Below are positions 25,801 to 34,287 of a stretch of 64,000 nucleotides of DNA, piece by piece. Below the pieces are notes generated by a model. That model saw only the letters and a program-made list of their open reading frames with translations. It was not told the origin of the DNA and did no database searches. The stretch's first letter is position 1; each line of letters begins with the position of its first letter. A program made the position numbers and the translations under genes. Source of the stretch: Prosthecodimorpha hirschii (GTDB lineage Bacteria > Pseudomonadota > Alphaproteobacteria > Rhizobiales > Ancalomicrobiaceae); contig NZ_LJYW01000001.1 in assembly GCF_001305515.1 (NCBI RefSeq), positions 2,862,486 through 2,926,485 on the forward strand, given 5' to 3'.

Positions 25801-26642
25801 CCGACCGAGGCCTCCAGCCGGGCGCGCAGCTCCGCGGTCACCTCCGGCAGAATGCCGAACCAAGCCTGGAAGGCCGGGCGCGCCTGGTTGATCAGCATGC
25901 CGAGCCCGTTGACGGTCCGGTTGCCGCGCAGGCGGGCGGCGGCGAGGAGCGGCGTCTCGAGCGGGATATAGACGATGTCGGAGACCAGCGCGGCGACCGG
26001 CAGCCGGTCGAGCGCGAGATCCAACGCCGGCTGGCCGGTCATGCCCTGGGTGGTGGTGTTGACCAGCATGGCGGCATCGTCGAGGATCTCGGCGCGGCGC
26101 GACCAGTCGACCGCCCGCACGGGACCGCCATATTCGGCCGCCAGCGCGACGGCGCGATCGGCATTGCGGTTGACCAGCCGGATCTCCGGCGCGCCGGCAT
26201 CGGCGAGCGCGGCGACCACCGCCCGGGCGCCGCCGCCGGCGCCGAGCACCACGATCGGGCCGGCATCGGCACGCCAGTCCGGGAAGCGCTCGCGGACGCT
26301 TTCGAGATAGCCGAAGCCGTCATTGTTGCAGCCGTAGAGCGAGCCGTCCGGCCGGACCACGACGCAGTTGATCGCGCCGATGCGCCGGGCGCGCGGGTCG
26401 ACCTCGTCCATCACCGCCATGGCGGCGACCTTGTGGGGCAGCGTGATGTTGCAGCCGGAGAAGCCGAGCGCCGGCAGCGCCCGCAGCGCCGCCTCCAGCC
26501 GCTCGGGCGGGATCGCCAGCGGCACATAGGCGCCTTTCAGGCCGTACTGGGCGAACCAGTGGCCGTGGATCATCGGCGAGCGCGAATGGATCACCGGCTG
26601 GCCCATCACGCCGGCCAACCAGAACCGTTCCTGAGCGGTCAT
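25797..26642 (-). CDS. Shikimate/quinate dehydrogenase family (AroE-like)
   Basis: The 281-residue enzyme has the AroE substrate-binding start GQPVIHSRSPMIHGHWF, catalytic Lys in NITLPHK, Asn/Asp in GAINCVV and CNNDGFGYLES, and the dinucleotide motif VVLGAGGGARAVV followed by NRNADRA. The latter favours NADP but does not settle it. It sits in a catabolic operon with a Liv importer, so a role in shikimate or quinate use, or in a related hydroaromatic acid, is more likely than the biosynthetic AroE. That is inference from context. Confidence 0.85.
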   Translation of the reverse strand: MTAQERFWLAGVMGQPVIHSRSPMIHGHWFAQYGLKGAYVPLAIPPERLEAALRALPALGFSGCNITLPHKVAAMAVMDEVDPRARRIGAINCVVVRPDGSLYGCNNDGFGYLESVRERFPDWRADAGPIVVLGAGGGARAVVAALADAGAPEIRLVNRNADRAVALAAEYGGPVRAVDWSRRAEILDDAAMLVNTTTQGMTGQPALDLALDRLPVAALVSDIVYIPLETPLLAAARLRGNRTVNGLGMLINQARPAFQAWFGILPEVTAELRARLEASVG

Positions 26643-26662
26643 CGGGTTCCTTTCGAGACGGG

Positions 26663-27085
26663 TCAGAGCGCGGCGAGGATCGCGGCGATGCCGATGGCGG
26701 CGATCTCCTCGTCCTCGGCATCGGTCAGGCCGGACACCGCGACCGCACCGGCCACGGCCCCGTCGACCAGGACCGGCAGGCCGCCGCCCCAGCCGACATA
26801 GCGGGGGTCGCCGTAATAGGCGATGTCGAAGCCGGTCTCCGGATGGCGGACGCGACGGCCGGTCTCGCCCGACGGCCGACGCAGACGGGCGGCCGAGAAG
26901 GCCTTGTTGGTGGCGACCGCGACCGAACTCAGCGGCGCGCCGTCCAGGCGCAGCAGCGCGATCGGCTCGCCGTGATCGTCGGCGACCGCCAGCACGGCGG
27001 TCTTGCCGCGATCGGCGAGGGCCGCCCGCATGGCGTCGAGCGCGACGCGCGCATCGGCATCGGACAGGGTCTTGGCGAGGCGCAT
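26663..27085 (-). CDS. GlcG/HbpS-type heme-binding domain protein
   Basis: The 140-residue protein of the GlcG/HbpS/PduO-C family shows the conserved GEPIALLRLDGAP strand, the NKAFSAARL helix and the end block GGGLPVLVDGAVAGAVAVSG. Members bind heme or corrinoid, or have unknown small-molecule roles, and often lie in carboxylic-acid catabolic operons such as glc. Here it is between livM and aroE. No reaction is assigned. Confidence 0.82.
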   Translation of the reverse strand: MRLAKTLSDADARVALDAMRAALADRGKTAVLAVADDHGEPIALLRLDGAPLSSVAVATNKAFSAARLRRPSGETGRRVRHPETGFDIAYYGDPRYVGWGGGLPVLVDGAVAGAVAVSGLTDAEDEEIAAIGIAAILAAL

Positions 27086-27095
27086 GGACGGGGTC

Positions 27096-28139
27096 CTATC
27101 GGGAGGGGGATGCGGGTGCCGCGCCGGCGGGGCCGGCCGGGCCGGATGCGGCGCCGCCCGGGCCGAGCGTTCCGCCGGGGCCGGCCGCGCGACCCGGCGG
27201 CTTGCGCCGGCGTTCGGCGATCAGCGCGACCGCGCCGACCAGGCCTTTCGGGCAGAAAGCCATCAGAAGCACCACCAGCGTCGCATAGATCAGGAGGTAG
27301 TAGCCCTGCGTGAAGCGCAGCCATTCGGGCAGCAGGATCTCGATCATCGCGCCGAAGAAGGGGCCGATGAAATAGCCGGCGCCGCCGACCAGCACGATCA
27401 GCAGGAGCTTCAGCGAATAGGTCAGCTGGAACGAATTCGGCTCGATGAACTGCACCAGCGGCGCATAGAGGGCGCCGGCGAAGCCGCCATAGGCCGAGCC
27501 GATCGCGAAGGCCATCAGCGTGTAGCGGCGCACGTCGATGCCGAGCGAGGCGGCGCGCAGCGGGTTCTCGCGGATCGCCACGAAGGCGCGGCCCCAGGGC
27601 GAGCGCAGCATCCACCATTGCAGTCCGGCGAACAAGGCCAGCATGCCGAGCGCGAAATAGTAGAAGTCCGGGTTGCGGTTGGTCGACAGGCCGAACACCT
27701 TCGGCCGGGCGATGTCGTTGATGCCGTAGATGCCGTTGGTCAGCCATTGCTCGTTGCGCAGCACCAGGAAGACCAGCGTCGAGAAGGCGAGCGTTACGAA
27801 AGCCAGGAAATGGTGCTGCACCCGCAGCGCCGGGTAGCCGAGGCACCAGCCGACCGCGAAGGTGATCAGCCCGGCGCCCAGGAAGGCGACGAAATAGGGA
27901 ACGCCGGCCGCGGTCGCGAGCGCGACCGTATAGGCGCCGATGCCGACGAAGGCGCCCTGGGCGAGCGAGATCTGACCGGCATAGCCGAGCGTCAGGTTGA
28001 GGCCGAGCGCCGCGATGGTGGTCACCGACCACAGGGCCAGCAGATAGACGCCGTAGGAGCGCAGCATGGTCGGGGCGGCGATCAGCAGCCCGACGGCGAC
28101 CAGGACGGCGAGAAGGCCGAGGATGCGGGCGAGGCTCAT
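27096..28139 (-). CDS. livM: Branched-chain amino acid-type ABC permease, LivM family (second system)
   Basis: The 347-residue permease has LivM blocks (LGLNLTLGYAGQISLAQGAFVGIGAY; AFVAIRENPLRAASLGIDV). Its start at 28139 overlaps the stop of the livH gene before it. The C-terminal about 40 residues are a Gly/Ala/Pro-rich tail. No ATPase gene follows in the operon, so the ATP-binding subunits must come from elsewhere, possibly livGF at 10091-11570. Confidence 0.88.
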   Translation of the reverse strand: MSLARILGLLAVLVAVGLLIAAPTMLRSYGVYLLALWSVTTIAALGLNLTLGYAGQISLAQGAFVGIGAYTVALATAAGVPYFVAFLGAGLITFAVGWCLGYPALRVQHHFLAFVTLAFSTLVFLVLRNEQWLTNGIYGINDIARPKVFGLSTNRNPDFYYFALGMLALFAGLQWWMLRSPWGRAFVAIRENPLRAASLGIDVRRYTLMAFAIGSAYGGFAGALYAPLVQFIEPNSFQLTYSLKLLLIVLVGGAGYFIGPFFGAMIEILLPEWLRFTQGYYLLIYATLVVLLMAFCPKGLVGAVALIAERRRKPPGRAAGPGGTLGPGGAASGPAGPAGAAPASPSR

Positions 28140-29014
28140 ACGGTCCGCTCCTCGACGCGGCCCATCAGGCCCTGCGGGCGGAACAGGATGAACAGGACGA
28201 GCAGGATCAGCGGCACGGCGGAGCGGTACTGGGCCGACATGTAGGCGGCGCACAGATTGTCGAGCACGCCGAGCAGGATGCCGCCCGCCATGGCGCCGCG
28301 CGCCTGGTTGAAGCCGCCGATGATCGCGGCCACGAAGGCGGCGAGGCCGAGCGTCTCGCCATTGGTGAACTTGGCCAGATAGATCGGGCTGATCAGGATC
28401 GACGCGATCGCGCACAGGACCGCATTGACCAGGAAGGTGGTCAGGATCATGCGCTCGACATCGATGCCGAGGATGCGCGCCACCGTCGGATTCTGGGCGG
28501 TCGCCTGCATCATGCGGCCGAAGCGGGTGTGTTGCAGGAAGACGTGCAGGGCGGCGACGATCGCCACCGCGACCACCAGCAAGGCCAGGCTCTGGGCCGA
28601 GAAGACGACCCCGAACAGGGAGATGTCGCGATCGGCGACCAGCGACGGAAACGGCTGCGCCTGCGAGGAATAGAAGTCCTTCACCGCCTCGCGCATGAAC
28701 AGCGACAAGGCGATCGTGGAGACGACCAGCGGCAGCACGCCGTGGCGCAGCATCTGGTCGACGATGATGCGCTTGAAGAGCAGGCCGAGCACCAGCGCGG
28801 CGGCCGCGATCCCGACGATGGCCGACGCCCAGAAGGGCAGTCCGAGCGCATGCATGGCGACCAGCACGAAGAAGGCCGGCACCATGACGAATTCGCCCTG
28901 CGCGAAATTGATCGTCTGCGAGGTCTGCCAGAGGAGCGAGAAGCCGACCGCCACCAGCGCATAGATGGCGCCGGTCGCCAGGCCGGAGACGAGCAATTGC
29001 AGGAATGAGGCCAT
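28136..29014 (-). CDS. livH: Branched-chain amino acid-type ABC permease, LivH family (second system)
   Basis: The 292-residue permease starts directly at the first helix (MASFLQLLVSGLATGAIYAL), with the family block TINFAQGEFVMVPAFF and the RFGRMMQATAQNPTVARILGI coupling loop. A longer in-frame start at 29149 adds an Arg/Pro-rich leader and is rejected. It lies between the binding-protein gene and livM. Confidence 0.88.
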   Translation of the reverse strand: MASFLQLLVSGLATGAIYALVAVGFSLLWQTSQTINFAQGEFVMVPAFFVLVAMHALGLPFWASAIVGIAAAALVLGLLFKRIIVDQMLRHGVLPLVVSTIALSLFMREAVKDFYSSQAQPFPSLVADRDISLFGVVFSAQSLALLVVAVAIVAALHVFLQHTRFGRMMQATAQNPTVARILGIDVERMILTTFLVNAVLCAIASILISPIYLAKFTNGETLGLAAFVAAIIGGFNQARGAMAGGILLGVLDNLCAAYMSAQYRSAVPLILLVLFILFRPQGLMGRVEERTV

Positions 29015-29186
29015 GGTCGGGTCCCTGGCGCGGAGCGCGGACGGCGGCACGGGCGGGTGGCGGATAGCCGGGCAGGCGGGCGCGAACAGCCGGCAGATCG
29101 GCCGCGCGGCGCGGCGGCTGTCGTCGGCGCGTCCGGCCACCGCAGCCACCGGGGCCCCGAACGGGCCCCGGCGGAGGCCGGTCAGG

Positions 29187-30356
29187 TCACTTGTTCAGCT
29201 TGGGCAGGACTTCGACGATCTTCTGCTTGCCGGCGACGACCTCGCCCAGGAAGCTCGCCCGGTCGATGTCGCCGTTCTTGTCCCAGGTCGCTTCCATCAG
29301 GATGCCCGGTTCCTTGTCGGGCGTGATGGTCATGCCGTGCAGCGCTTCCGCGAAGGCCTTGCTGTCGAACTTGCCGAGCTTCTCGGTGACATGCTTGATC
29401 GCGTAGACGGCCACGTAGCCTTTGATGCCGTTGTGGTCGTTGGCATAGTTGAAGCGCTTCTTGAACTTCTCGGCGAAGGTCGCGAGCGCCGGGACCGGGG
29501 CGTCGGAGGACAGGCCGACATGGCCGCGCACGCCGTTGGCGGCCTCGCCGGCCAGTTCGATCACCTTCTGCGACAGAAGCGTGGTCTCGCCGATCAGCGC
29601 GCCCTTGAGCGACTGCTTGCGCGCCTCCTTCAGGAAGCGGGCGCTCTCCTCCTCGTTGGTGTAGACGAAGATCGCGTCCGCATTGGCGGCCTTCAGCTTG
29701 ACCACGTCGGCGGCGAAGTCGACCTGGCCGGATTCGGTCGAGATGTCGGCGACGACCTTGATGTCGCGCGCCTGCATCTCCTTGGTGAAGTTGTCGCGGC
29801 CGCCCTTGCCGAAGTCGTTGTTGACCCACAGCACGGCGACCGACTTGGCCTTGAGGCCGTCGCGGATGTAGTTGGCGATCTTCGGCATCGAGAACTGCTG
29901 GCCGAACGAGGTGCGGAACACGAAGGCGTTGCCGCGCTGGGTGATCGCCGCCGCCTCGCCGCCGACGATCTCGGCGACCTCGTTCTGCTGGGCGAGCGCC
30001 ATGGTCACCAGCACCGAGCCCGAGAAGACCGGCCCGAGGATGACATAGGGCTTGTCGTCCATCACCTTCTGCACCTGGGCGCGCGCGATGCTGGCGTCGC
30101 TCTGGGTGTCGAGATGCGGCACGTTGAGCTTCTTGCCGAGGATGCCGCCGGCCGCGTTGATCTCTTCGACGGCGAGCGTGATGCCGTCGCGCCAGTTGGT
30201 GCCCGACACCGCGCCGGCGCCGGACAGTTCCACGACATTGGGGATGAAGATCGTGTCGGCCGCACGCGCCGGCAGGCCGGCAGCCATCAGGACGCCGGCC
30301 AGCGCGATGCCGCCGAGCACGCCGCGACGCGCGGCGAAATGGGTCAGACCAAGCAT
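29187..30356 (-). CDS. Liv-type ABC transporter substrate-binding protein (second system)
   Basis: The 389-residue periplasmic protein has an N-terminal signal (about residues 1-32, ending near PARAAD) and a type I binding fold (FIPNVVELSGAGAVSGTNWRDG). GGGAGGTAA lies directly before the ATG at 30356; an in-frame ATG at 30434 is not supported by a ribosome site. It is clearly different in sequence from the two binding proteins in the aromatic cluster. It heads the operon with livH, livM, a GlcG/HbpS protein, AroE and an SDR, so a hydroaromatic acid is a reasonable ligand guess. Confidence 0.9.
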   Translation of the reverse strand: MLGLTHFAARRGVLGGIALAGVLMAAGLPARAADTIFIPNVVELSGAGAVSGTNWRDGITLAVEEINAAGGILGKKLNVPHLDTQSDASIARAQVQKVMDDKPYVILGPVFSGSVLVTMALAQQNEVAEIVGGEAAAITQRGNAFVFRTSFGQQFSMPKIANYIRDGLKAKSVAVLWVNNDFGKGGRDNFTKEMQARDIKVVADISTESGQVDFAADVVKLKAANADAIFVYTNEEESARFLKEARKQSLKGALIGETTLLSQKVIELAGEAANGVRGHVGLSSDAPVPALATFAEKFKKRFNYANDHNGIKGYVAVYAIKHVTEKLGKFDSKAFAEALHGMTITPDKEPGILMEATWDKNGDIDRASFLGEVVAGKQKIVEVLPKLNK

Positions 30357-30498
30357 GTTTACCTCCCGTCGGGCTTCGTCTGCCGGTGCCGGGACGAAGC
30401 GCCATTCTTGACCTTGCGGCCGCGCTCGAGGCACAGCCGAAGCGTCATTGCTAGCACGGCCGGGAGCCTATCGCGATGACCGTTTGATGCGGCAGACA

Positions 30499-30511
30499 TA
30501 ACATCATGTTA
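30499..30511 (-). promoter_or_regulatory. LysR-type T-N11-A box upstream of the second Liv operon
   Basis: TAACAT-C-ATGTTA is a 13-bp palindrome with the T-N11-A form used by LysR regulators. It overlaps the stop codon of the LysR-type gene and lies 143-155 bases before the binding-protein start on the minus strand, so it could be the recognition site for that regulator. Confidence 0.45.
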
Positions 30512-31408
30512 CGGCTGGCGGGCTTCGGCCTCCATTTCCTCGCGCAGGAGCTTCAGGAACCGTTCGCCGTGGCGTGACAGCGGCCGGTCGGCCCGGACGG
30601 CGACGACCGGCTCGAACCGGGTCGGCTCGCGGATGCGCAGCACCCTGACGCCCGGCAGGTCGCCGCCGGCGACCGCGAACTGGTCGACGATGGCGATGCC
30701 GAGGCCGGAGCGGACGAGACCGGTGGTGGTCACGCCGAAGCGCACCGTCATGGTCATCTCGAAGGCGATGCCGGCACGCCGGAACATCTCCGTGGCGTTG
30801 CGGCCGTAGGGATCGTCCGGGCTGACGCCGACCAGCGGATGGCGGGCGATCTCCGCCGCGGAGACGACATCCTGCGCGGCGAGCGGATGGTCGCGCGCCA
30901 CGATGCAGCGCAGGCTGCCGACGGCGAGCGGCACCATGGCGATGCCGGGATGCTCGAAGCCGTAGCTGAGCACGACCAGTTCGCAGCGGCCGAGCAGCAG
31001 ATAGTCCTGCGCCTCCTGCACCTTGACGATGTCGAGGTCGATGGCGAGGTCCGGATAGTCGCCGCGCAACCGGTGCAGCGCGCGCGGCACCATGACGTTG
31101 GACATGGACGGCACCGAGGCGAGGCGGAAGTCGATGCCGCTGCCGCGCTCGATCCGGCGCAGGGTGGTCTGCAGATCCTCGACGCGGGCATAGACGGCGT
31201 TGATCTGTTCGAAGATGTCCTCGGCCTCGCGGGTCGGGAAATAGCGATTCTGCTTGCGCTCGAAAAGCTTCAGGTTGAGCGAACGCTCGGTGTATTTCAT
31301 CAGGCGGCTGATACCGGGCGCCGAGACGCCGAGCAGCTTGGCCGCCCCCGCGACCGTGCCGGCGATCGTCACCGCCCGGATGACCTCGATCTGGCGCAAT
31401 GTCAGCAC
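30509..31408 (-). CDS. LysR-family transcriptional regulator
   Basis: The 299-residue protein has an N-terminal helix-turn-helix at residues 1-60 (LTLRQIEVIRAVTIAGTVAGAA, then LGVSAPGISRLMKYTE) and a periplasmic-binding-like effector domain. The GTG at 31408 is preceded by GGGAGG at eight bases; the in-frame ATG at 31477 would add a Gly/Arg-rich leader. It is the upstream neighbour of the Liv/AroE operon in the same direction, with a T-N11-A box in between, and probably activates it. The effector is unknown. Confidence 0.87.
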   Translation of the reverse strand: MLTLRQIEVIRAVTIAGTVAGAAKLLGVSAPGISRLMKYTERSLNLKLFERKQNRYFPTREAEDIFEQINAVYARVEDLQTTLRRIERGSGIDFRLASVPSMSNVMVPRALHRLRGDYPDLAIDLDIVKVQEAQDYLLLGRCELVVLSYGFEHPGIAMVPLAVGSLRCIVARDHPLAAQDVVSAAEIARHPLVGVSPDDPYGRNATEMFRRAGIAFEMTMTVRFGVTTTGLVRSGLGIAIVDQFAVAGGDLPGVRVLRIREPTRFEPVVAVRADRPLSRHGERFLKLLREEMEAEARQP

Positions 31409-31653
31409 AGGCCGCCCCTCCCCCGGCCGCCCGCCGGACCGCCCGCCATCCTGCCGCAAGACGCGCCCGCCCGCCACGGCGGACGGCCGGTCGGTTGATA
31501 CGGTGTGCCCGGTCGCCGGGTTTGCAGCCCCGTCGCCGAGCCGGCTTGCGGAGGGACCGGTCGATCCGCGATAGTCCGCGCAGGCGCCGTCGTCTCGGCG
31601 GCGGGCGGCGGCGGGAGCCGCGGCAATCGGCGGGCGGGAGCCGCGACGACCGG

Positions 31654-32655
31654 ATGGCGGACCGATCCACTCTTCTCTGGCTGCAGGCGGGCAGCTGCGG
31701 CGGCTGCACCATGGCGGTGCTCGAATGCGGCGCGCGCGGCTGGTCGGCGGAGCTCGACGCGGTCGGCATCGATCTCGTCTGGCACCCCTCGGTCAGCCTC
31801 GCCACCGGCGCGGAGGTGATCGAGCGGCTGGAGCGGATCGAAAGCGGCGCCGAACCGCTCGACATCCTCTGCCTGGAAGGCGCGGTGCTGTGCGGCCCGA
31901 ACGGCACCGGCCGGTTCAACCGCTTCGCCGGCACCGGCCGGACCATGCTCGACTGGGTGCGCGCGCTTGCCCCGCGCGCCGGCACGGTGGTGGCGGTCGG
32001 CTCCTGCGCGGCCTTCGGCGGCATACCGGCCGGCGATCCGGATCCGACCGACGCGCGCGGCCTGCAGCATACGGCGCGCGGCCCCGGCGGCGTGCTCGGC
32101 ACCGAGTTCCGGTCACGGAGCGGCATGCCGGTGATCAACGTCTCCGGCTGCGCGCCGCATCCGGGCTGGATCATGGAGACGCTGGAGGCCGTCGCGGCCG
32201 GGCTGATCGGCCCGGCCGATCTCGACGCGCTCGGCCGGCCGCGCTTCTTCGCCGACCATCTCGCCCATCACGGCTGCAGCCGCAACGAGTTCTACGAGTT
32301 CAAGGCCAGCGCCGAACGCCCCTCCGATCGCGGCTGCATGATGGAGAATCTGGGCTGCAAGGCGACCCAGGCGGTCGGCGACTGCAATCAGCGCAGCTGG
32401 AACGGCGGCGGCACCTGCACGGACGGCGGCTATGCCTGCGTCGCCTGCACGGCGCCGGGCTTCGAGAATACCCGCGGCTTCCTGGCGACGCCGAAGATCG
32501 CCGGCATCCCGGTCGGCCTGCCGCTCGACATGCCCAAGGCCTGGTTCGTGGCGCTCGCCGCGCTCTCGAAATCGGCAACCCCGAAACGCGTGCGCGACAA
32601 TGCCCGTGCCGACCGGCCGGTCGTGCCGCCGGGCCGGGGACCGGGCACGCGATGA
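31654..32655 (+). CDS. hupU: Regulatory (H2-sensing) [NiFe] hydrogenase small subunit
   Basis: The 333-residue FeS-cluster subunit has cluster ligands beginning at Cys15 and Cys18 (GSCGGCTM), then further Cys in GSCAAFGG, SGCAPHPG and the C-terminal cluster block (CTDGGYACVACTAPGF). No Tat signal precedes the first cluster motif, so it stays in the cytoplasm, as in HupU/HoxB sensors. It overlaps the hupV start (ATGA). With HupV it signals H2 to the HupT kinase at the far end of the locus. Confidence 0.92.
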   Translation: MADRSTLLWLQAGSCGGCTMAVLECGARGWSAELDAVGIDLVWHPSVSLATGAEVIERLERIESGAEPLDILCLEGAVLCGPNGTGRFNRFAGTGRTMLDWVRALAPRAGTVVAVGSCAAFGGIPAGDPDPTDARGLQHTARGPGGVLGTEFRSRSGMPVINVSGCAPHPGWIMETLEAVAAGLIGPADLDALGRPRFFADHLAHHGCSRNEFYEFKASAERPSDRGCMMENLGCKATQAVGDCNQRSWNGGGTCTDGGYACVACTAPGFENTRGFLATPKIAGIPVGLPLDMPKAWFVALAALSKSATPKRVRDNARADRPVVPPGRGPGTR

Positions 32656-34100
32656 CGCGCACCATCGTCGGGCCGTTCAACCGGGTCGAAGGCGATCTCG
32701 AGGTCAGGCTCGAGAGCCACGACGGCGTCGTCCGCGAGGCGCGGGTGACGACGCCGCTCTATCGCGGCTTTGAGCAGATCCTGGTCGGACGGGCGCCGGC
32801 CGACGCGCTGGTGATCGCGCCGCGCATCTGCGGCATCTGCTCGGTCTCGCAGTCGATGGCGGCGGTGGCGGCTCTGCGCGCCGTGTCCGGCACGGTCGCG
32901 GCGCCGAACGGCGTGCTCGCCGCCAACATCGCCCATGCGGCCGAGAATATCGCCGACCACCTGACCCATTTCGCGGTCTTCTTCATGCCCGACTTCGCCC
33001 GGCCCGACTATGCCGGCGCCGCCTGGCACCCGGCCGCCGTCGAGCGTTTCGCCGCGGAGACCGGCGCGGCCTCGGCGGAGATCCTGCCGGTGCGCGCCCG
33101 GCTCCTGCATGTGATGGGGCTGATCGCCGGCAAGTGGCCGCACAGCCTCGCCTTCCAGCCGGGCGGAACGACCCGCGCGCTCGATCTCGGCGCGCGCATG
33201 CGGCTCGCCGGCACCTGGCGGGACTTCCGCGCGGCCTTCGAACGGATCGTGCTCGGCGGGCCGGTCGAGGATTTCCTGTCCATCGAGACCGCGGACGGGC
33301 TCGCCGCCTATGCCGAGGCCGGGCGGGCCGACCTGCCGCATTTCCTGCGCATCGCGGCGGCGACCGGCTGCGACCGGCTCGGCCGCGGCCCGGGGCCGCT
33401 GATGAGCTTCGGCGCCTATCACGGCGAGGACGGCGCGCTGTTCGCCGGCGGCGTGACCGAAGCCCAGGACGGCTGGCGGCCGCTCGACCCGGATCGGATC
33501 GCCGAGGACCTGTCGCATGCCTGGATGCAGGAGGGTCCCGCCCTGCATCCCGCCCGCGGCGAGACGCGGCCCGATGTCGACCGTCCGGACGGCTACAGCT
33601 TCGCCAAGGCGCCGCGGCTCGACGGACGGCCGGTCGAGGTCGGCGCGGTGGCGCGGCAGGCGGTCGACGGGCAGCCGCTGATCCGCGCGCTTTTGGAGCG
33701 CGACGGCGCCACCACGGTGACGACCCGCATCCTCGCCCGCATGGTCGAGACCGCGCGCCTGATCCTGGCCGTCGAGGGCTGGGTCCGGGCGCTCGACCTG
33801 CGCGAGGCCTTCTGCGCGCCCGAGACCGTGCGTTTCGGCGACGGCACCGGCGAGGGCCTGGTCGAGGCCGCCCGCGGCGCGCTCGGCCATTGGGTCGTGG
33901 TGCGCGGCGACCGCATCCAGCGCTACCAGATCGTCGCCCCGACGACCTGGAACTTCTCGCCGCGCGACGCAGACGGCCGGCCCGGCCCGCTCGAACAGGC
34001 CCTGGTCGGCACGCCGGTCGGCGACCAGCCGGGCCGCTCGGTGGCGGTGCAGCACGTCGTCCGGTCTTTCGATCCCTGCATGGTCTGCACCGCCCATTGA
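32652..34100 (+). CDS. hupV: Regulatory [NiFe] hydrogenase large subunit
   Basis: The 482-residue subunit has the four Ni-Fe ligands in Cys60/Cys63 (RICGICSVS) and Cys476/Cys479 (DPCMVCTAH). The protein ends exactly at the His after the last motif, with no C-terminal peptide to be cleaved. Catalytic large subunits carry such a tail (HupL at 35487 has 15 more residues), while H2-sensing HupV/HoxC proteins do not. This makes the regulatory assignment firm. It is translationally coupled to hupU. Confidence 0.94.
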   Translation: MTRTIVGPFNRVEGDLEVRLESHDGVVREARVTTPLYRGFEQILVGRAPADALVIAPRICGICSVSQSMAAVAALRAVSGTVAAPNGVLAANIAHAAENIADHLTHFAVFFMPDFARPDYAGAAWHPAAVERFAAETGAASAEILPVRARLLHVMGLIAGKWPHSLAFQPGGTTRALDLGARMRLAGTWRDFRAAFERIVLGGPVEDFLSIETADGLAAYAEAGRADLPHFLRIAAATGCDRLGRGPGPLMSFGAYHGEDGALFAGGVTEAQDGWRPLDPDRIAEDLSHAWMQEGPALHPARGETRPDVDRPDGYSFAKAPRLDGRPVEVGAVARQAVDGQPLIRALLERDGATTVTTRILARMVETARLILAVEGWVRALDLREAFCAPETVRFGDGTGEGLVEAARGALGHWVVVRGDRIQRYQIVAPTTWNFSPRDADGRPGPLEQALVGTPVGDQPGRSVAVQHVVRSFDPCMVCTAH

Positions 34101-34133
34101 GGGCGGCCGGGTGGTCACTCGCTTTTCGCCAGT

Positions 34134-34148
34134 GGAAATGCAGTTTCC
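34134..34148. promoter_or_regulatory. Candidate upstream activator dyad of the hupS promoter
   Basis: GGAAA-TGCAG-TTTCC is a perfect 5-bp inverted repeat centred about 110 bases before the expected sigma-54 start. That is the usual distance for an enhancer-binding protein such as HupR/HoxA. Binding by HupR is inferred. Confidence 0.4.
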
Positions 34149-34182
34149 GGTCGGCGACCGCCCTGCCGGCGGCGCGATTCGG

Positions 34183-34195
34183 CAACCGATTGATT
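34183..34195 (-). promoter_or_regulatory. IHF binding site between activator dyad and sigma-54 promoter
   Basis: The minus strand reads AATCAATCGGTTG, a full match to the IHF consensus WATCAANNNNTTR. It lies between the GGAAA/TTTCC dyad and the -24 element, where IHF bends DNA at hydrogenase promoters. A TTGATT-N9-AATCAA inverted repeat (34190-34210) overlaps it. Confidence 0.55.
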
Positions 34196-34224
34196 TTTAG
34201 AAACAATCAAAATTGACCCCCGTC

Positions 34225-34240
34225 CGGCACGGCTCTTGCG
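34225..34240 (+). promoter_or_regulatory. Sigma-54 promoter of the hupSLC operon
   Basis: CGGCACGGCTCTTGCG holds GG and GC elements 12 bases apart, matching the -24/-12 consensus (TGGCACG-N4-TTGC). Transcription would start near 34251, with the hupS ATG at 34288. It is paired with an upstream dyad, an IHF site and an activator gene (hupR) with an intact GAFTGA loop. Confidence 0.75.
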
Positions 34241-34287
34241 ATCAGGCTTCCTGCCAACGAGCAGCCGAGAAAGGGAGGGGGGACGAC

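Noticed and set aside
31654..34100. HupUV as a second catalytic uptake hydrogenase
   Set aside because: No Tat signal on the small subunit and no C-terminal cleavage tail on the large one; both traits define the H2 sensor.
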